A stretch of DNA of 60,377 bases from Byssothecium circinans (taxonomy: Eukaryota > Ascomycota > Dothideomycetes > Pleosporales > Massarinaceae). Each line of letters begins with the position of its first letter. The stretch's first letter is position 1. The notes under the pieces are model-generated. The model was given only the letters and a program-made list of their open reading frames with translations. It did no database searches and had not been told where the DNA came from. The stretch lies in the NCBI GenBank assembly GCA_010015675.1, contig ML976997.1, positions 122,704 to 183,080 of the forward strand, written 5' to 3'. The translations under genes and the position numbers were made by a program. This document shows, piece after piece, positions 1-10,575 of this stretch.

Positions 1-721
1 AGCAAAAACTCTGCAATCTATGTGTATAGAGTGGCAATTGTAACTAGGTTGATTGAAATAATCACGATTTCTCTGAGGGGTGCGCGTTTTGGCAAGTGAT
101 CAGCATCCCTGGGTGATCAGGAACCCTGTACGCTAGCTTATGATACACTTATCTAGGCGAGTGCTCTCCAGCTATTTGCAAAGCAAGGGTTCGTGTTTGA
201 GATCTTTTGGAGCTACCTATTGTGGCTCCGTGTTCGATAGTGTGGGTGTTGCAGCGGATGGGCTCGCGCCTTAGCTCTTGAAATCTCTGGATTTCAAAAG
301 GTATGCCCAGGCGAGGAAGCCATGAAGGGAGTGGGAACGTGATGGACGAAAGGCAACAGTCTCTGAACACGGCCGAAAGCGGCTAGCTTGGTCTTGGAGG
401 ACACGTGGCCGTCTCCCCCCTACAAAAGTGGCAGACCCATGAATTGAGCAGTTGAGAGAGCAGACAATTTTTCTTCACCCAGAGTTGTGTGATGTTGCTT
501 GTTGATGCCAAGCTCCACGCCCTCTACCAGAAGCGCTGGGTGGCGTCGGCGGCAATTCAAACGTCGGCTCGAGGTCGAGACGGATCAAGCTTGGGGCCTC
601 GAGTCCACCTGATTGGCCGTCATGGGAAGGCTGCCTAGCCACCTGCGGCAAGCCGCGGCAGAACTAGTCCTCTCGCTCGTCCTATTTTCTCATCCAACTA
701 CATACCTTTTTAACCATAACG
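1..721. other. Intergenic, left edge
   Basis: No gene could be supported here. The longest open stretches are short and show no recognisable family. A short direct repeat containing the palindrome TGATCA occurs twice around 98-119. The right part of this stretch is presumably the promoter of the decayed kinase gene that follows. Confidence 0.5.
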
Positions 722-2287
722 ATGATGGCATTGGCCTTTCCACGTATAATAAGGGCACAATTACGTTCCTGGTCTCCAATCGTACCCTGGAACTACTTGA
801 TTACTCCTCGACTCACCAGGCGACTTGATCAGGTGTGGATGGCCTGCACCGCACGGAGGATGTCTATTCAACCTCGCACCTTTCCTAGTAACGGTTTCGC
901 CACCCTCCCGAAGCATGAGAAGTTCGAGGAGGAGAGACTCATTGGCTATAAATCCGAAAAGTTTTACCCCGTCCGAATGGGTGAGGTCTTTGAGTCGAGG
1001 TACCAGGTCATCGCAAAACTGGGCTTTGGCACGGCCTCCACCGTCTGGCTTTGTCGGGATCTGCTGTAAGTCAACTTTCTTATGCCGTGTTTCCACGGCA
1101 TCCTGCTGACTGCTATCGAGTGAAAACGCCCTGGTCACTCTCAAGGTCTGCATCGTCGGAGAAGATCAAACCCAGGAATTGGCCATTTCTCGCCATATCA
1201 AGTCCATCAACGCAGAGCACCCTGGTAATGAAAGGCTGCGTGTGTCGCTGGATGACTTCCATATCAGAGGCCCTCATGGATCTCATCAATGTCTGGTTTT
1301 CCCGACACTAGGCGTGACCCTGACCAATTTGCGAGATCTGTTCGAGAAGAGGGCTCTTGAGAAGACACTCTTGCAGAAATTTTTGTACCTGGTTGTGACG
1401 GGCCTGGACTTCTTGCACCAGGCGGGAGTGGTGCATACAGGTTTGTCCCCGTACCTGGGCATCGCGCAGCGTGTTAGCTGAGAAGTATCTTAGACTTGTC
1501 GCCCAACAACATCATGGTCGGGGCTGACGCTCTCACGATCGATATCTAAAGTTGAGCAGGCCGAATTGGCCGGCCCATCGCCGCGTAAGGTTTTAGCGGA
1601 TCGCACCATCTATCTTTCTTATACCATGCCAACGACCTACGAGCCGCCAGTTATTACCGATTTCGGCGCTGCTCGCTTAGGGGACCCGGGGCAGAAGCAG
1701 TCTGGCGACGTCATGCCCGGGGTTTTTCGAGCGCCTGAGATTATCGCTGGTATGGAGTGGGACTCGAAGATAGACATCTAGTCTGTTGGGGTCATGGTAT
1801 GTGTAACAACGCCCCAAGATTCATTCCATGCGTCGCTTTTGACAGATCTGTAGATTTGGAGCCTGTTCGAAGGTGGCAATCTGTTCTCTGCTGTGAAGGA
1901 TGGCCATCTGAACGATGAGCTCCACTTTGCTGAGATGGTCTCTCTTATGGGCCCCCCACCGAAGCAATTTCTGCAGCGCAGCGATCGATGTCGTCAGTAC
2001 TGGGACTCAGAAGGTATGGACTCCCGGCCCTAGAATTGGTAATTTCCATATCTCTTGGAATGGCCTCATTAACGATCCAAGGCAACTGGATTGCCGCGAC
2101 ACCGATTCCCGATCAGACTCTTGAGTCGCGTGAGTCACAACTGGACGGCAAGGACAAGGAACTGCTCCTCGGCCTGGCGCGCAAAATTTTGCGCTGGCTT
2201 CCGGAAGAGAGGCCGTCAGCCCAGGACCTTTACGAAGATGAGTTCCTTACTCAATTTGTGCCCATGGATCAGCCAGGTGCTTCATGA
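722..2287 (+). pseudogene. Decayed SRPK-like serine/threonine protein kinase gene
   Basis: Five exons can be read (to 1065, 1121-1440, 1494-1796, 1854-2013, 2082-2287), joined by four normal GT..AG introns of 53-68 bases. The translation follows fungal SRPK-like kinases: an N-terminal [17 protein letters not shown] stretch, the glycine loop [12 protein letters not shown], the VTLK lysine, the catalytic loop HTDLSPNN (rebuilt across the second intron), DFG, and RAPEII. Two lesions break it. At 1547-1549 the frame ends in TAA and resumes one base later with KVEQAEL. At 1779-1781 the tryptophan expected in the helix-F motif DIWSVGVM is TAG. The introns are kept, so this is not a processed copy. 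TGG to TAG is the change expected from repeat-induced point mutation on the opposite strand. The start is uncertain: ATGs at 722 and near 839 or 860 are possible. Sequencing error could mimic one lesion, less likely both. Confidence 0.75.
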
Positions 2288-3064
2288 GCACCGGAGACTT
2301 CGTTGTGATGTAGATAAACAGCTCTTCGAGCGTGCCAGGGGTGTCCCGCCATGCGTTGATCAGTCTCAGTTTGCACTGCAAGCCAACAGTTGCTATCCTT
2401 TGCCTTGTCCCGGTCTTGAGCCCCCATTCGAACCGACATTATCTTCGTAGAGCCGTAATAGTACTAGCTGACATAATCCTCGAACCTCCCTCTGATACCT
2501 CATGGTAGGATGAGCCCACGAGCTTTAGGCTGAAGCAGATTCAATCAGTCAAATATATTGAATCTAGTGTGGTCTTAAAGAGGTATGATGACGTTTCCTC
2601 AGACCTTGGCACGGTATAGCTCAGAAATTGGGTACACAACAGAGGTCGAGCATGGTACCTTCGTACGTTAGGTCATGATGGGTAATGGGAATGAATCTGA
2701 TGGGCATGTCCACAGGTTTATGGCGTCATGTGAGATAGTGGAGCGAGGACATCGAGACGGCATTCTGAACCGGCGGAATCCCGGACCTTCTCTCGGCTCC
2801 ACCTGCTCCACCACGCATCTCTAGACCTCCAAACTAGTGTCAGACCATGGTGAGTGCTTCATCATCAATCGACGAATATTCACTCACCTTCTGGATGCAC
2901 CCTCTCTCCCTGCCCTTTATTTGACCTCAGCCGCTGCCGCCGTACTCGCAAACCTCAACCCATCACTGGCGGGGTACCGACGTCATTACGCCCTTACTCT
3001 CTATTCACAACTGCAACGAACAGCCGCAGACGCTATATCGCACATCTGGTTCGAGGCGGTGAAG
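2288..3064. other. Intergenic; possible 5' extension of the next gene from 2837
   Basis: Holds the 3' flank of the decayed kinase and the promoter of the lactone oxidase gene. From 2837 the lactone-oxidase reading frame is open upstream of the chosen start, adding up to 76 residues that include a hydrophobic Ala/Leu stretch. This could be an alternative N-terminus or chance. Nothing else was recognised. Confidence 0.4.
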
Positions 3065-4831
3065 ATGGCGCAACCCCAGTTCTCCTCGCTCAGCATGCCA
3101 CCCAAATTCCAGATCGAGCTTGATAGACTGGATCCCGATGTGCCCTTCCGCGCGTCGCAGTCGCATGTTCATCATACATGGGCGCGAACGTTCCATTCCC
3201 GACCAGAGCTCTACTTGCGCCCACAGAGCATCCCCGAGATCCAAAAGATAGTCACTCTTGCGCGACGCATACGTCGTCGCGTAGTGCTGGTAGGATGCGG
3301 CCACTCGCCGTCGGACTTGACCTGCACGTCGGGATGGATGATGAATCTGGATGACTTTGGGAAGGTGCTGAGCGTGAATAAGGAGAAGAAGACGTTGACG
3401 GCACAGGCTGGTATACGGATGCACAATCTGAATCTGGCAGCGAAAGAACATGGTCTCACTATGCCATCGCTCGGCTCTATCGACGTTCAGTCAATCGCCG
3501 GGGCCATTTCGACAGGTACACACGGCAGTTCCATGGTTCACGGTCTACTGTCCGATTCAGTACGCAGCCTACGCATTGTTTTGGGAAATGGCCAAGCCGT
3601 AAAATGCTCGGCCACCCAGTCGCCAGATCTCTTTCGCGCAGCGCTGACCTCGTTGGGGGCGTTGGGTATCGTGGTGGAGGTAGAGTTCGAGATGGCGGAT
3701 GCGAGCAACATTGAGTGGAAACAAACTATATTGCCTGTCGATGATGTGCTGTCACTCTGGGACAAAGATCTATGGACCTCCAACGAATTTGTGCGTGTGT
3801 GGTGGCTCCCGTACATGCGCCGAGCTGTCGTTTGGAAGGCAGACAGGACGACAAAAGCACATGTCAAGCCACAGTACAACTGGTACGGTGGCAGCTTGGG
3901 ATACCACACTTACCACATTCTCCTCTGGATATCGCAGTACGTGCCGCGCTTTCTGCCGTGGGTCGAGTGGTTCGTCTTCGGTATGCAGTACGGCTTCAAG
4001 GACGGCTCCGTCATCTCTGCTATTGAGGAGCAGCGCACTGGATTACTGATGAACTGCCTCTATTCGCAATTCGTCAATGAGTGGAGCATTCCTCTCTCGA
4101 AAGGACCGGAAGCCTTGACCCGCCTCACCAAATGGATCCACGGCGATGAACTCGGCTCCGGCATCCCTTTCAGCCCGAAAGGGCTATACGTCCACTCCCC
4201 CATCGAAGTGCGCGTCGCGAACACTGTAGGTAAAGACCCGCGCCCATTCCTCGATACTTCATGGCCCGATACGCCGTCTCTCTACCTGAACGCTACCCTC
4301 TACCGCCCATACGGCCAAAATCCACCCTGCCACCAGCGCTACTATGAAGCCTTTGAGCACCTCATGAAAGAATACAACGGCCGCCCGCATTGGGCCAAGA
4401 ACTTCGAAACAGTCGATCACGCCTACCTATCCAAGGTTTATGGGTCTGATCTCGATGCATACCTCCGCGTGCGCAACGAGGTCGATGCCGACGGTATGTT
4501 CATTGGCGCCTGGCACCGACGCACGATCCTTCCCCCCAAAACCGAGATGCCGGCTTTCGCACTGGAAGAAAAGGAGGTGGTGAGACGGGAGCGAAGGACC
4601 GGTGGCGTAGATTGGGTGGGCGAGCAGGCGAGGTGGTATGATGGCGGCGTTGATGTGTTTGAGAAGGGGAGCGAGAGTGGAGAGAGCTTTGATCTAATGG
4701 CGGGTGCAGAGGCGGAATCCAGTGTGCTGCTGGAGAACTTGAGGGATGATACGGATGATGGAGTGGAGATGCGCAAGAGGGAAGGCACCGAAGAGTTTTT
4801 GACGGGAACGAATGTTTTTAATAAGATGTAG
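3065..4831 (+). CDS. ALO1: D-arabinono-1,4-lactone oxidase
   Basis: Single exon of 588 residues. The enzyme oxidises D-arabinono-1,4-lactone to D-erythroascorbate with release of H2O2, the last step of erythroascorbate synthesis; in yeast it sits on the mitochondrial outer membrane. The N-terminal FAD-binding (PCMH) domain shows LVGCGHSPSDL, whose His80 matches the covalent flavin-attachment histidine of the family, followed by SIAGAISTGTHGSS near residues 140-155. The C-terminal ALO domain includes GRPHWAKNF, the typical His-Trp-Lys motif. A hydrophobic stretch (about residues 285-305) could be membrane-associated. I chose the ATG at 3065 because family similarity begins just after it. The frame stays open upstream to an ATG-less start at 2837, and an ATG at 3095 is also possible. 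The last 80 residues are acidic and look poorly conserved. Confidence 0.93.
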   Translation: MAQPQFSSLSMPPKFQIELDRLDPDVPFRASQSHVHHTWARTFHSRPELYLRPQSIPEIQKIVTLARRIRRRVVLVGCGHSPSDLTCTSGWMMNLDDFGKVLSVNKEKKTLTAQAGIRMHNLNLAAKEHGLTMPSLGSIDVQSIAGAISTGTHGSSMVHGLLSDSVRSLRIVLGNGQAVKCSATQSPDLFRAALTSLGALGIVVEVEFEMADASNIEWKQTILPVDDVLSLWDKDLWTSNEFVRVWWLPYMRRAVVWKADRTTKAHVKPQYNWYGGSLGYHTYHILLWISQYVPRFLPWVEWFVFGMQYGFKDGSVISAIEEQRTGLLMNCLYSQFVNEWSIPLSKGPEALTRLTKWIHGDELGSGIPFSPKGLYVHSPIEVRVANTVGKDPRPFLDTSWPDTPSLYLNATLYRPYGQNPPCHQRYYEAFEHLMKEYNGRPHWAKNFETVDHAYLSKVYGSDLDAYLRVRNEVDADGMFIGAWHRRTILPPKTEMPAFALEEKEVVRRERRTGGVDWVGEQARWYDGGVDVFEKGSESGESFDLMAGAEAESSVLLENLRDDTDDGVEMRKREGTEEFLTGTNVFNKM

Positions 4832-5375
4832 GCGCTGTAACTTGGAACAAAATAGAATTGATATATTACTCATTGTGTGAGGACGCACTTGGGGAGGCTT
4901 TGGAGTGAATGCGAACTTGGTCGGATCCCACATTGGTAATACCTGTATGATGATTGAAGTCAAACGTGCATGTGATGATGTGAGGCCTGGATATCGTCAC
5001 GTGCTCGCGGGCCATGAAACCGCCAAGATGCATATATGTCGGACACGGTCCGGAGAGCACACACGTCAACCGATCAGCGTCCACAGTATCCACCGCCAAC
5101 AACATCGCGTCGCGCATATCGCAAGAGGCGCGCGAGTGCCAGCGAACTCTCCCCCTCTCTATCCTGGTCTGCGATCCTTGCGCTGTGCTGCAAACCATCG
5201 CGCGCAACCATCCACAGCGAGCACCCCCACCCCACAATTCTCTCCACAAACGGACGCGCCGCAGATTACACCGCTCCCCGCCGGCTCGACCTTCTACCTT
5301 CTACGTTGACATTCTTTGCGCTCAAGTTGGTAACGCCTTCTCTGCGTTTGCTAGCTCGTCGCGACTCCTTCCGCC
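4832..5375. other. Intergenic between ALO1 and SPT20
   Basis: Contains the 3' flank of ALO1 and the GC-rich promoter/5' leader of SPT20. A perfect CACGTG core lies at 4998-5003 and is listed separately. No further gene was seen. Confidence 0.5.
4996..5003. promoter_or_regulatory. GTCACGTG E-box, candidate Cbf1/CPF1-type site
   Basis: The octamer GTCACGTG matches the yeast Cbf1 consensus RTCACRTG exactly. It lies about 165 bases after the ALO1 stop and 370 bases before the SPT20 start. Whether it is used is unknown; CACGTG cores are common by chance. Confidence 0.35.
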
Positions 5376-8332
5376 ATGTCGGGACCCGTCGTGGCTGCCC
5401 GGCCCTCGCAAGCCCTCCGTCAGCGTCGCGAGTCCCAACGCCCCAACGCTGCAAAGGCCTCGACACGGCTGAACACAATGGACACCGCCGCGCCCAAAGA
5501 AGAGGTCAAGCGCTACAAGACCACGCAGCAGGACGTCCTGGCCAAGTTCAAGGGCATGCCCCCCTCGCTGCGCGTCTCGCTGCACCAGAACCATTTCCGC
5601 CTCAACGACTCGCAAGAGATGCTGAACTATGCGGGCCCCATGCGCGAGATCCTCCAGCACATCCGCGAAAAGACGGTGCCGCACAATATGCTGGAGGAAT
5701 TCCATGACCTCGGCATCCCATTCTACGACAATTGCCTCATTGTCGAAGTGCACGACCACCGCGCCGCCGGCATCAAGCCCAAAGATGACGCCAATAGTGC
5801 TGCCGACGCCAATGGCTCGGCACCGTTCTCGATCCACAACTATCATGAATACATCACTCCGTCTCCGCATGTCACCTACCCAACACTAAAGACCGACAAG
5901 AAGTCCAACGAGGCCGAGCCCGCAGCGAAGCAGGGGAAAGATGCGGAGAAGGAGAACATGCCGGCACCCGGGCAGCTCGTTCTGCAGAAACAGCCCGCGA
6001 AGACAAAGGTCACCACAGTCGTACTATTCCCGACTCCCCAGTCGCACCTTGCCGATATCCAGCTGCTTGCGACAACACCCATGCCAGACGCTGCCACCAT
6101 GCGTAGGAACCAAGCTGCAGGACGAGCAGCGGGCAACCCCCCAACTCCCATGACTACGGTTCCGCCAACCCCAACGCTGGCCTCTGGACGCAGTCCGAAA
6201 CGCCAAAAGATGATGGTAGACGAGACCAACCTGCACGAATTCGAGGCTCAAGTGTATCTTGCTGAATGCCCCAAGCTGTACTTGGAACCAACAAAGAGTC
6301 TCGCGGAGTCTGTTGCGTTTATACAGGCAATGACCCATCCAAATAACCAGCACCCTGCACCGGAGCGCAAGACTCGCAAGAGGACTACGGCTGAATTGGC
6401 AGCAGACGAAGCCGAGGCTGCCGACATGCAGCGGTTCATGCTTGCTGGCGACGAAGGTCAAGCTGGCAAGACGGCGGCCGTAGCTGGGGGCGATGACGGC
6501 CAGCATGCCGTACGGGCCGGCGCCAACCAGCAGACGTTTTCGCGCTTCAAGACTCTCGCGACGATCAAGATCAATCACGAAGATGCGGAGCGCAGGAAGA
6601 AGGAGGAGGAAGCTCGCTCAGCCCAACAGAAACGACAGGCGCAGCTGGAGGCAGAACAACAGAAACGGCGTGAAATGGAAGCGACTCGCCAAGCTGAGCA
6701 GAGTGCTGCTATGATGGCGCAAAAACAAGAGATGATGTTCCGTCAGCAGCAAATAAATCAGCAGCAGGCTCTTCAGCAAGCATCACAAGCTTCGCAATCT
6801 CAACAAATGGCGAACGCAGCAGCTCACCCGATTCAGGCACCACATTCTGCTACACAAGCTCAATTCTCCTCCCCGGTCGTCCGCCAGCAGACACCAATGG
6901 CTTCTGCGGCTTCACCACTTGTCGCCGCACATGCTTCCCACCCTATAGGTGGAACCCCTATGGTCGCTACTGCTTCGAATCCTGGTGCCGGTAGCCCTCC
7001 GGCCCGACCGCCTTCCGCAATCTCGCAGCATCCAATGGCGCGAAGCGCAAGCCAGCAACAAAATCCCAACATGAGCCGTACTGGAACCCCACGTCTCGTG
7101 CAAGGAACGCCTGTCATGAACTCTGCTATTCCCCGCAACGTCTCGTCGACACCCACGCCTCGGATGAATCAAGGCAGTCCGCCTGCAGGCATGCAGGGAT
7201 CGACGCCCATTATGATGCAGACTCCTCAGCAAGGGAATCAAGAGCAGATGCAGATGGCCGCGCAGCGAATGCGCATGCAGCAGATGACCCAACACAACAT
7301 GTCCCCTGGAAACGCCCCCAACTACCAACAAATGGCACTACACAAGGCGAACATGCAGATACAGGTAAGAGTTCTTTTGAACTGCGTTTGAAAAAACGAT
7401 AACTAATCTGTGTATAGGCGAACGGTGTTCCAAATGTAAGCATGGTTGATATCACATTTTCTCTTGTCATTTAACCCACCCCATCTTCCGCCCACTAGTT
7501 CATTAAAACCACCTTTTGAGAACTATAGCTGAGATTTACCTAGAATCAAGAAGCCAATGCATATCGCCAAATGCTCGCACAAGGTTTCCTGAACCAATTC
7601 AGGCAACAACACGCGCAGAAGCAGGCACAAATGCAGAACTCTCAAGGCCAGATGACAATGCAGAACGGAGGAAATATGCCTCTTGCTAACATGTCCCTAC
7701 AACAGCTCCGCCAGCAATACACCCAGCGCAAGCAGACTCTGGTCACGCAATTCGGGAATAATGTACCCCAACAGCACGTTGCGAACATACGCCAGCTCGA
7801 GATGATTATCAGTGCGCGGGAGCAGGCCCAGGCCCAAGCTCAGGCTCAGCAAATGTCCCAAGGTCAGATGGGCATGCAACCCGGCACCCCTCAGGCTGCC
7901 CAGATGCAGCAGTACCAGCACATGATGGCTCAGCAGCGGATGAATCAACAGGCTCAAGTTCAAGCTCAAGCTCAAGCCCAACAAAGGCAGTACCTCATGC
8001 GACAACAACAGCTAGCTGCCCAACAGGCCAACGGCGGAGGCGGTCAGATGAACGGGGGCATGAACGGGATGCAGAACATGAATGGGATGCAGATGAACGG
8101 CATGAACATGAATATGAATATGAATATGAACGGAATGCAGGGAGGTATGAACAACATGGGTGGCATGCAAGCGGGAATGAATATGGGGCAGAATGTCGGC
8201 GTCAACCAGCACCAAGCTCAACAGATGCAGGCCATGGCAATGATGAGGCAAAGGCAGCAACAGATGCACCAACAGATGGGTGGCCAGATGGGCCAGAATG
8301 GCAACGGCGGGTTCGACTTCAGCGGCGCCTGA
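5376..8332 (+). CDS. spt20: SAGA complex subunit Spt20
   Basis: Spt20 is a structural subunit of the SAGA histone-acetyltransferase co-activator, needed for its integrity and for TBP recruitment. Exons are read as 5376-7364, 7418-7435 and 7544-8332, giving 931 residues. The Spt20 domain lies near residues 45-135: KGMPPSLRVSLHQNHFRL, then a Leu/His-rich helix, then YDNCLIVEVHDHR. After it come a disordered Ser/Pro region, a charged helical stretch (about 400-460) and a long Gln/Met/Ala-rich tail with QAQAQ and Met-Asn repeats. The second exon is only 18 bases (ANGVPN); both of its flanks have good splice sites, and it keeps the frame. Skipping it would also keep the frame, so both forms could exist. 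The start codon is the first ATG of the open frame, shortly before the conserved domain. Confidence 0.9.
8102..8131 (+). repeat. Met-Asn hexanucleotide repeat inside SPT20
   Basis: Five tandem six-base units of ATGAAT/ATGAAC encode Met-Asn repeats in the Gln/Met-rich tail of Spt20. A likely site of length variation between strains. Confidence 0.8.
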
Positions 8333-9001
8333 GGTATTGGAGTCCGTCTGGTTGTATGATCATTTCTGTATTCGACACCGGAAGCCGGACTGATCTCACT
8401 CGGAAGACTTCGGTCAAGCTTTCATTCTTGGTGTTCTCTGATCTGGTGTATTATGCCTATTTTTCTTTTCCGCTTTCTTTCCTTGATCTTGGAGTTTATG
8501 CATGCTTTATGAGGTGTTTGGGTGGGCTGGTCTGGGAAAACAAAAGTCTTTGTCATCAGATACCCCCTCATGGTTGGGAACGGGCACATTTGGCGTTGGA
8601 CTGAGACTTCCTAGATCACACTGCTTTTGGGTTATGTGGGACGAGCATCACTCATGGATGTACTATTCAAGGTCGGGCATGTCTGATTTTCTCAATTAAT
8701 TAGTTCTTCGAGACACAAACTACATGGCTCCCATTTTCTGGCTTCGTTCAAAATAGACCGAAAGGTTGTGTGAGAGGTTCAGTAAGAGTATCTAATGCAT
8801 GTTCCGAATATTGTGAATACACTCGCCTGTTCCATTCTTCCGCAGCCCATATAGCTTGATGGCTTCTCATGGCATATTCAATCTTGTGCCCCGGTCCAAC
8901 GAGCATCAAATAACTCCGTGTCCGCCATTTGCCGATTAGTCAGACGATAGTCTCCATTCTAAACTCATCACCCAGCCACCCAGTGCACATATCGAACCGT
9001 C
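8333..9001. other. Convergent 3' flanks of SPT20 and the Bet v1-like gene
   Basis: The two neighbouring genes point towards each other here. The stretch is T-rich after SPT20, and I see only short unsupported reading frames. It presumably holds both 3' UTRs. Confidence 0.5.
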
Positions 9002-9689
9002 TTACTTCTTGGAGACGGCCTTGGCGAGGTCGGAGAGGGCTTCGCGGCGCTTGAACTTGGCGTCGGCGATGACTCCTAGGTGCAACAAATCAGAGTTGCC
9101 ATCGAAAATCGTGGCTGCCTTATGAAGATTGAAATAGAGGGAAAGGAGAGAAGAGATACATACCAGCATCAGCATCGCTAGAAAAGTTCCCCGTCCACGT
9201 AATGAACGTCTGACCCTCGTGGTCACCCGAGGTAACAGGATAGACGCGGACGGTGCTCACGACGGAAGTGTAGCTGAGAGCGGGCTGGCTGGAGATGACC
9301 GAGTAGGTGATGAAATGATCTGGTTGCGCCACAGCATTAGTACACGTACATACAAAATGTAAAAAGAAGTATGGAAGGGGGGGGGAGGGGGAAGGTTCAA
9401 CGTACCAATGGTCGAATGCTCCTCCTGCTTGACCTCCAACACCGTCCCGTCGACGAATTGCCATCGCACGATATCCGTCTCGCTCGATGCGCCCTTGACG
9501 AACTCGCTCTTCTCGAGCTTGCTCCAGAACTTGCTGAAGTCTTGGAGTTTGATGAGGTGCCAGACATCGCTGACTGGTGGGCACATATAAGCTAGTGTGA
9601 AGTAATTATTGCTTGGGATTGGGAAGGTACTTACAGGGTGCGGCGATGACGGCCGATTCGCTGACCGAGGTCGAGGTCGGGATGGACAT
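9002..9689 (-). CDS. Bet v1-like / SRPBCC (START-fold) small protein
   Basis: Four exons on the minus strand (9689-9635, 9573-9406, 9319-9164, 9075-9002) give 150 residues. The protein begins MSIPTSTSVSESAVIAAP, followed by SDVWHLIKLQDFSKFW, the pattern of fungal SRPBCC/Bet v1-like proteins: a helix-grip fold with a hydrophobic pocket that binds lipids or small polyketide-like ligands. It goes on with a strand-rich core (VRWQFVDGTVLEVKQEEHS, ITYSVISSQPALSYTSVVS, FITWTGNFSSDADAG) and a C-terminal helix ending LAKAVSKK. There is no signal peptide or membrane segment, so a cytosolic place is likely. The ligand is unknown. The third intron-exon border uses a good branch site (TACTAAT). It is transcribed away from the Hsp20 gene, from which it is separated by about 890 bases. 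Confidence 0.82.
9377..9391 (+). repeat. G-run in an intron of the Bet v1-like gene
   Basis: Nine G, one A and five G on the plus strand, within the second intron (9320-9405). On the transcribed strand this is a C-rich pyrimidine tract upstream of the branch site. Confidence 0.7.
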
Positions 9690-9978
9690 TTCGGTTTGTG
9701 ATGCTTCGTTGGTTAAGGTAGTTGGTATTGGTTGGATTGGGATTGGGATTGTGCGTTTTGAGGTTGGTGGTTGGTTTTTTAATGGTGGATGGCAGAGCTG
9801 AGGTTTGCTTGGGGTGTGGTCTGTTTGCGTGTTGCGTCATAGAGGGCTTGCGACAGGGAGTAGCTACCCCGCCCCCGCATTCGTACTTGCCTGTGGGGTA
9901 GGTATTACATGAGCGCAGAGCGTGAGGTTTTTCTCGTCTGCAACGCGACATTCTGACAATATTCTTCGTAAAGGACTT

Positions 9979-9998
9979 CACGTGGCTCTCGAAGAGCC
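9979..9998. promoter_or_regulatory. CACGTG E-box overlapping an inverted repeat
   Basis: CACGTG at 9979-9984 overlaps by one base the inverted repeat GGCTCT-CGA-AGAGCC at 9984-9998. It is placed between two divergent genes, so it could serve either. Function is inferred from position only. Confidence 0.3.
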
Positions 9999-10351
9999 GA
10001 CAGAAGCTACTATTTTGTTAGGGAAAGGTTCAGCGTTAATGGTTCTTTTGCAGTCTACAAATATCGCGAGGCTGATTGCTTTCATCGCCACCGGTATATA
10101 TTATCCACATGTTTAAATATCACCAAGAGCTTGATAATTTCAGTAGGAGGCAAATACAAACATCCCTAACTCAGCAAAACAAAAGTCTTGAATCACGATT
10201 CAACACCATCGAGCGCCACAGCTTTGCCACATCGGTGATGTCGGACCCCAAAACCTCCGACTCACCATCTCAACTTGACACACATGAGACGCGTAGTCAT
10301 CTCTGCCTATTCAACTGACGACGCGGCATCGCAGCCTTCCCATCTCTCACG

Positions 10352-10364
10352 TTCGAGAATCTTC
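10352..10364. promoter_or_regulatory. Perfect three-unit heat-shock element
   Basis: The sequence reads TTC-GA-GAA-TC-TTC, three inverted NGAAN units in exact phase, which is the binding site of heat-shock factor Hsf1. It lies 212 bases upstream of the Hsp20 start codon. The match to an Hsp20 gene makes a heat-shock role likely. Confidence 0.75.
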
Positions 10365-10575
10365 TCGCAGGAGCTATAGAGATGACTGATAGGCTAAGCG
10401 GCCGCTCTAGCGTTATGTGGGCGTGGCGGGCTGGCGTAGCGTGGTGGCGAGTACGCGTGCAGGTGCACGTAAGGCTTGATGCCTGGGTGGCCATATTTGC
10501 ATAAAGGTGAGAGAGAATGAACTTTTTTATTCTTCTTTCTCTTTCATCATCGTCATTATCAGCATCAACATCAAC

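Larger units (their letters stand above)
9690..10575. other. Shared upstream region of the Bet v1-like and Hsp20 genes
   Basis: Divergent promoter region. Next to the Bet v1-like start, at about 9720-9751, there is a run of GGTTGG/GGGATT-like units on the plus strand. An E-box joined to a palindrome lies at 9979-9998, and a heat-shock element at 10352-10364 (both listed separately). The Hsp20 5' leader is T/C-rich. Confidence 0.6.

Noticed and set aside
1779..1781. TAG in the kinase as stop-codon readthrough
   Set aside because: A separate frameshift upstream already breaks the gene, so decay is simpler.
5266..5870. Minus-strand frames over the SPT20 start
   Set aside because: GC-rich shadow of the conserved Spt20 domain.
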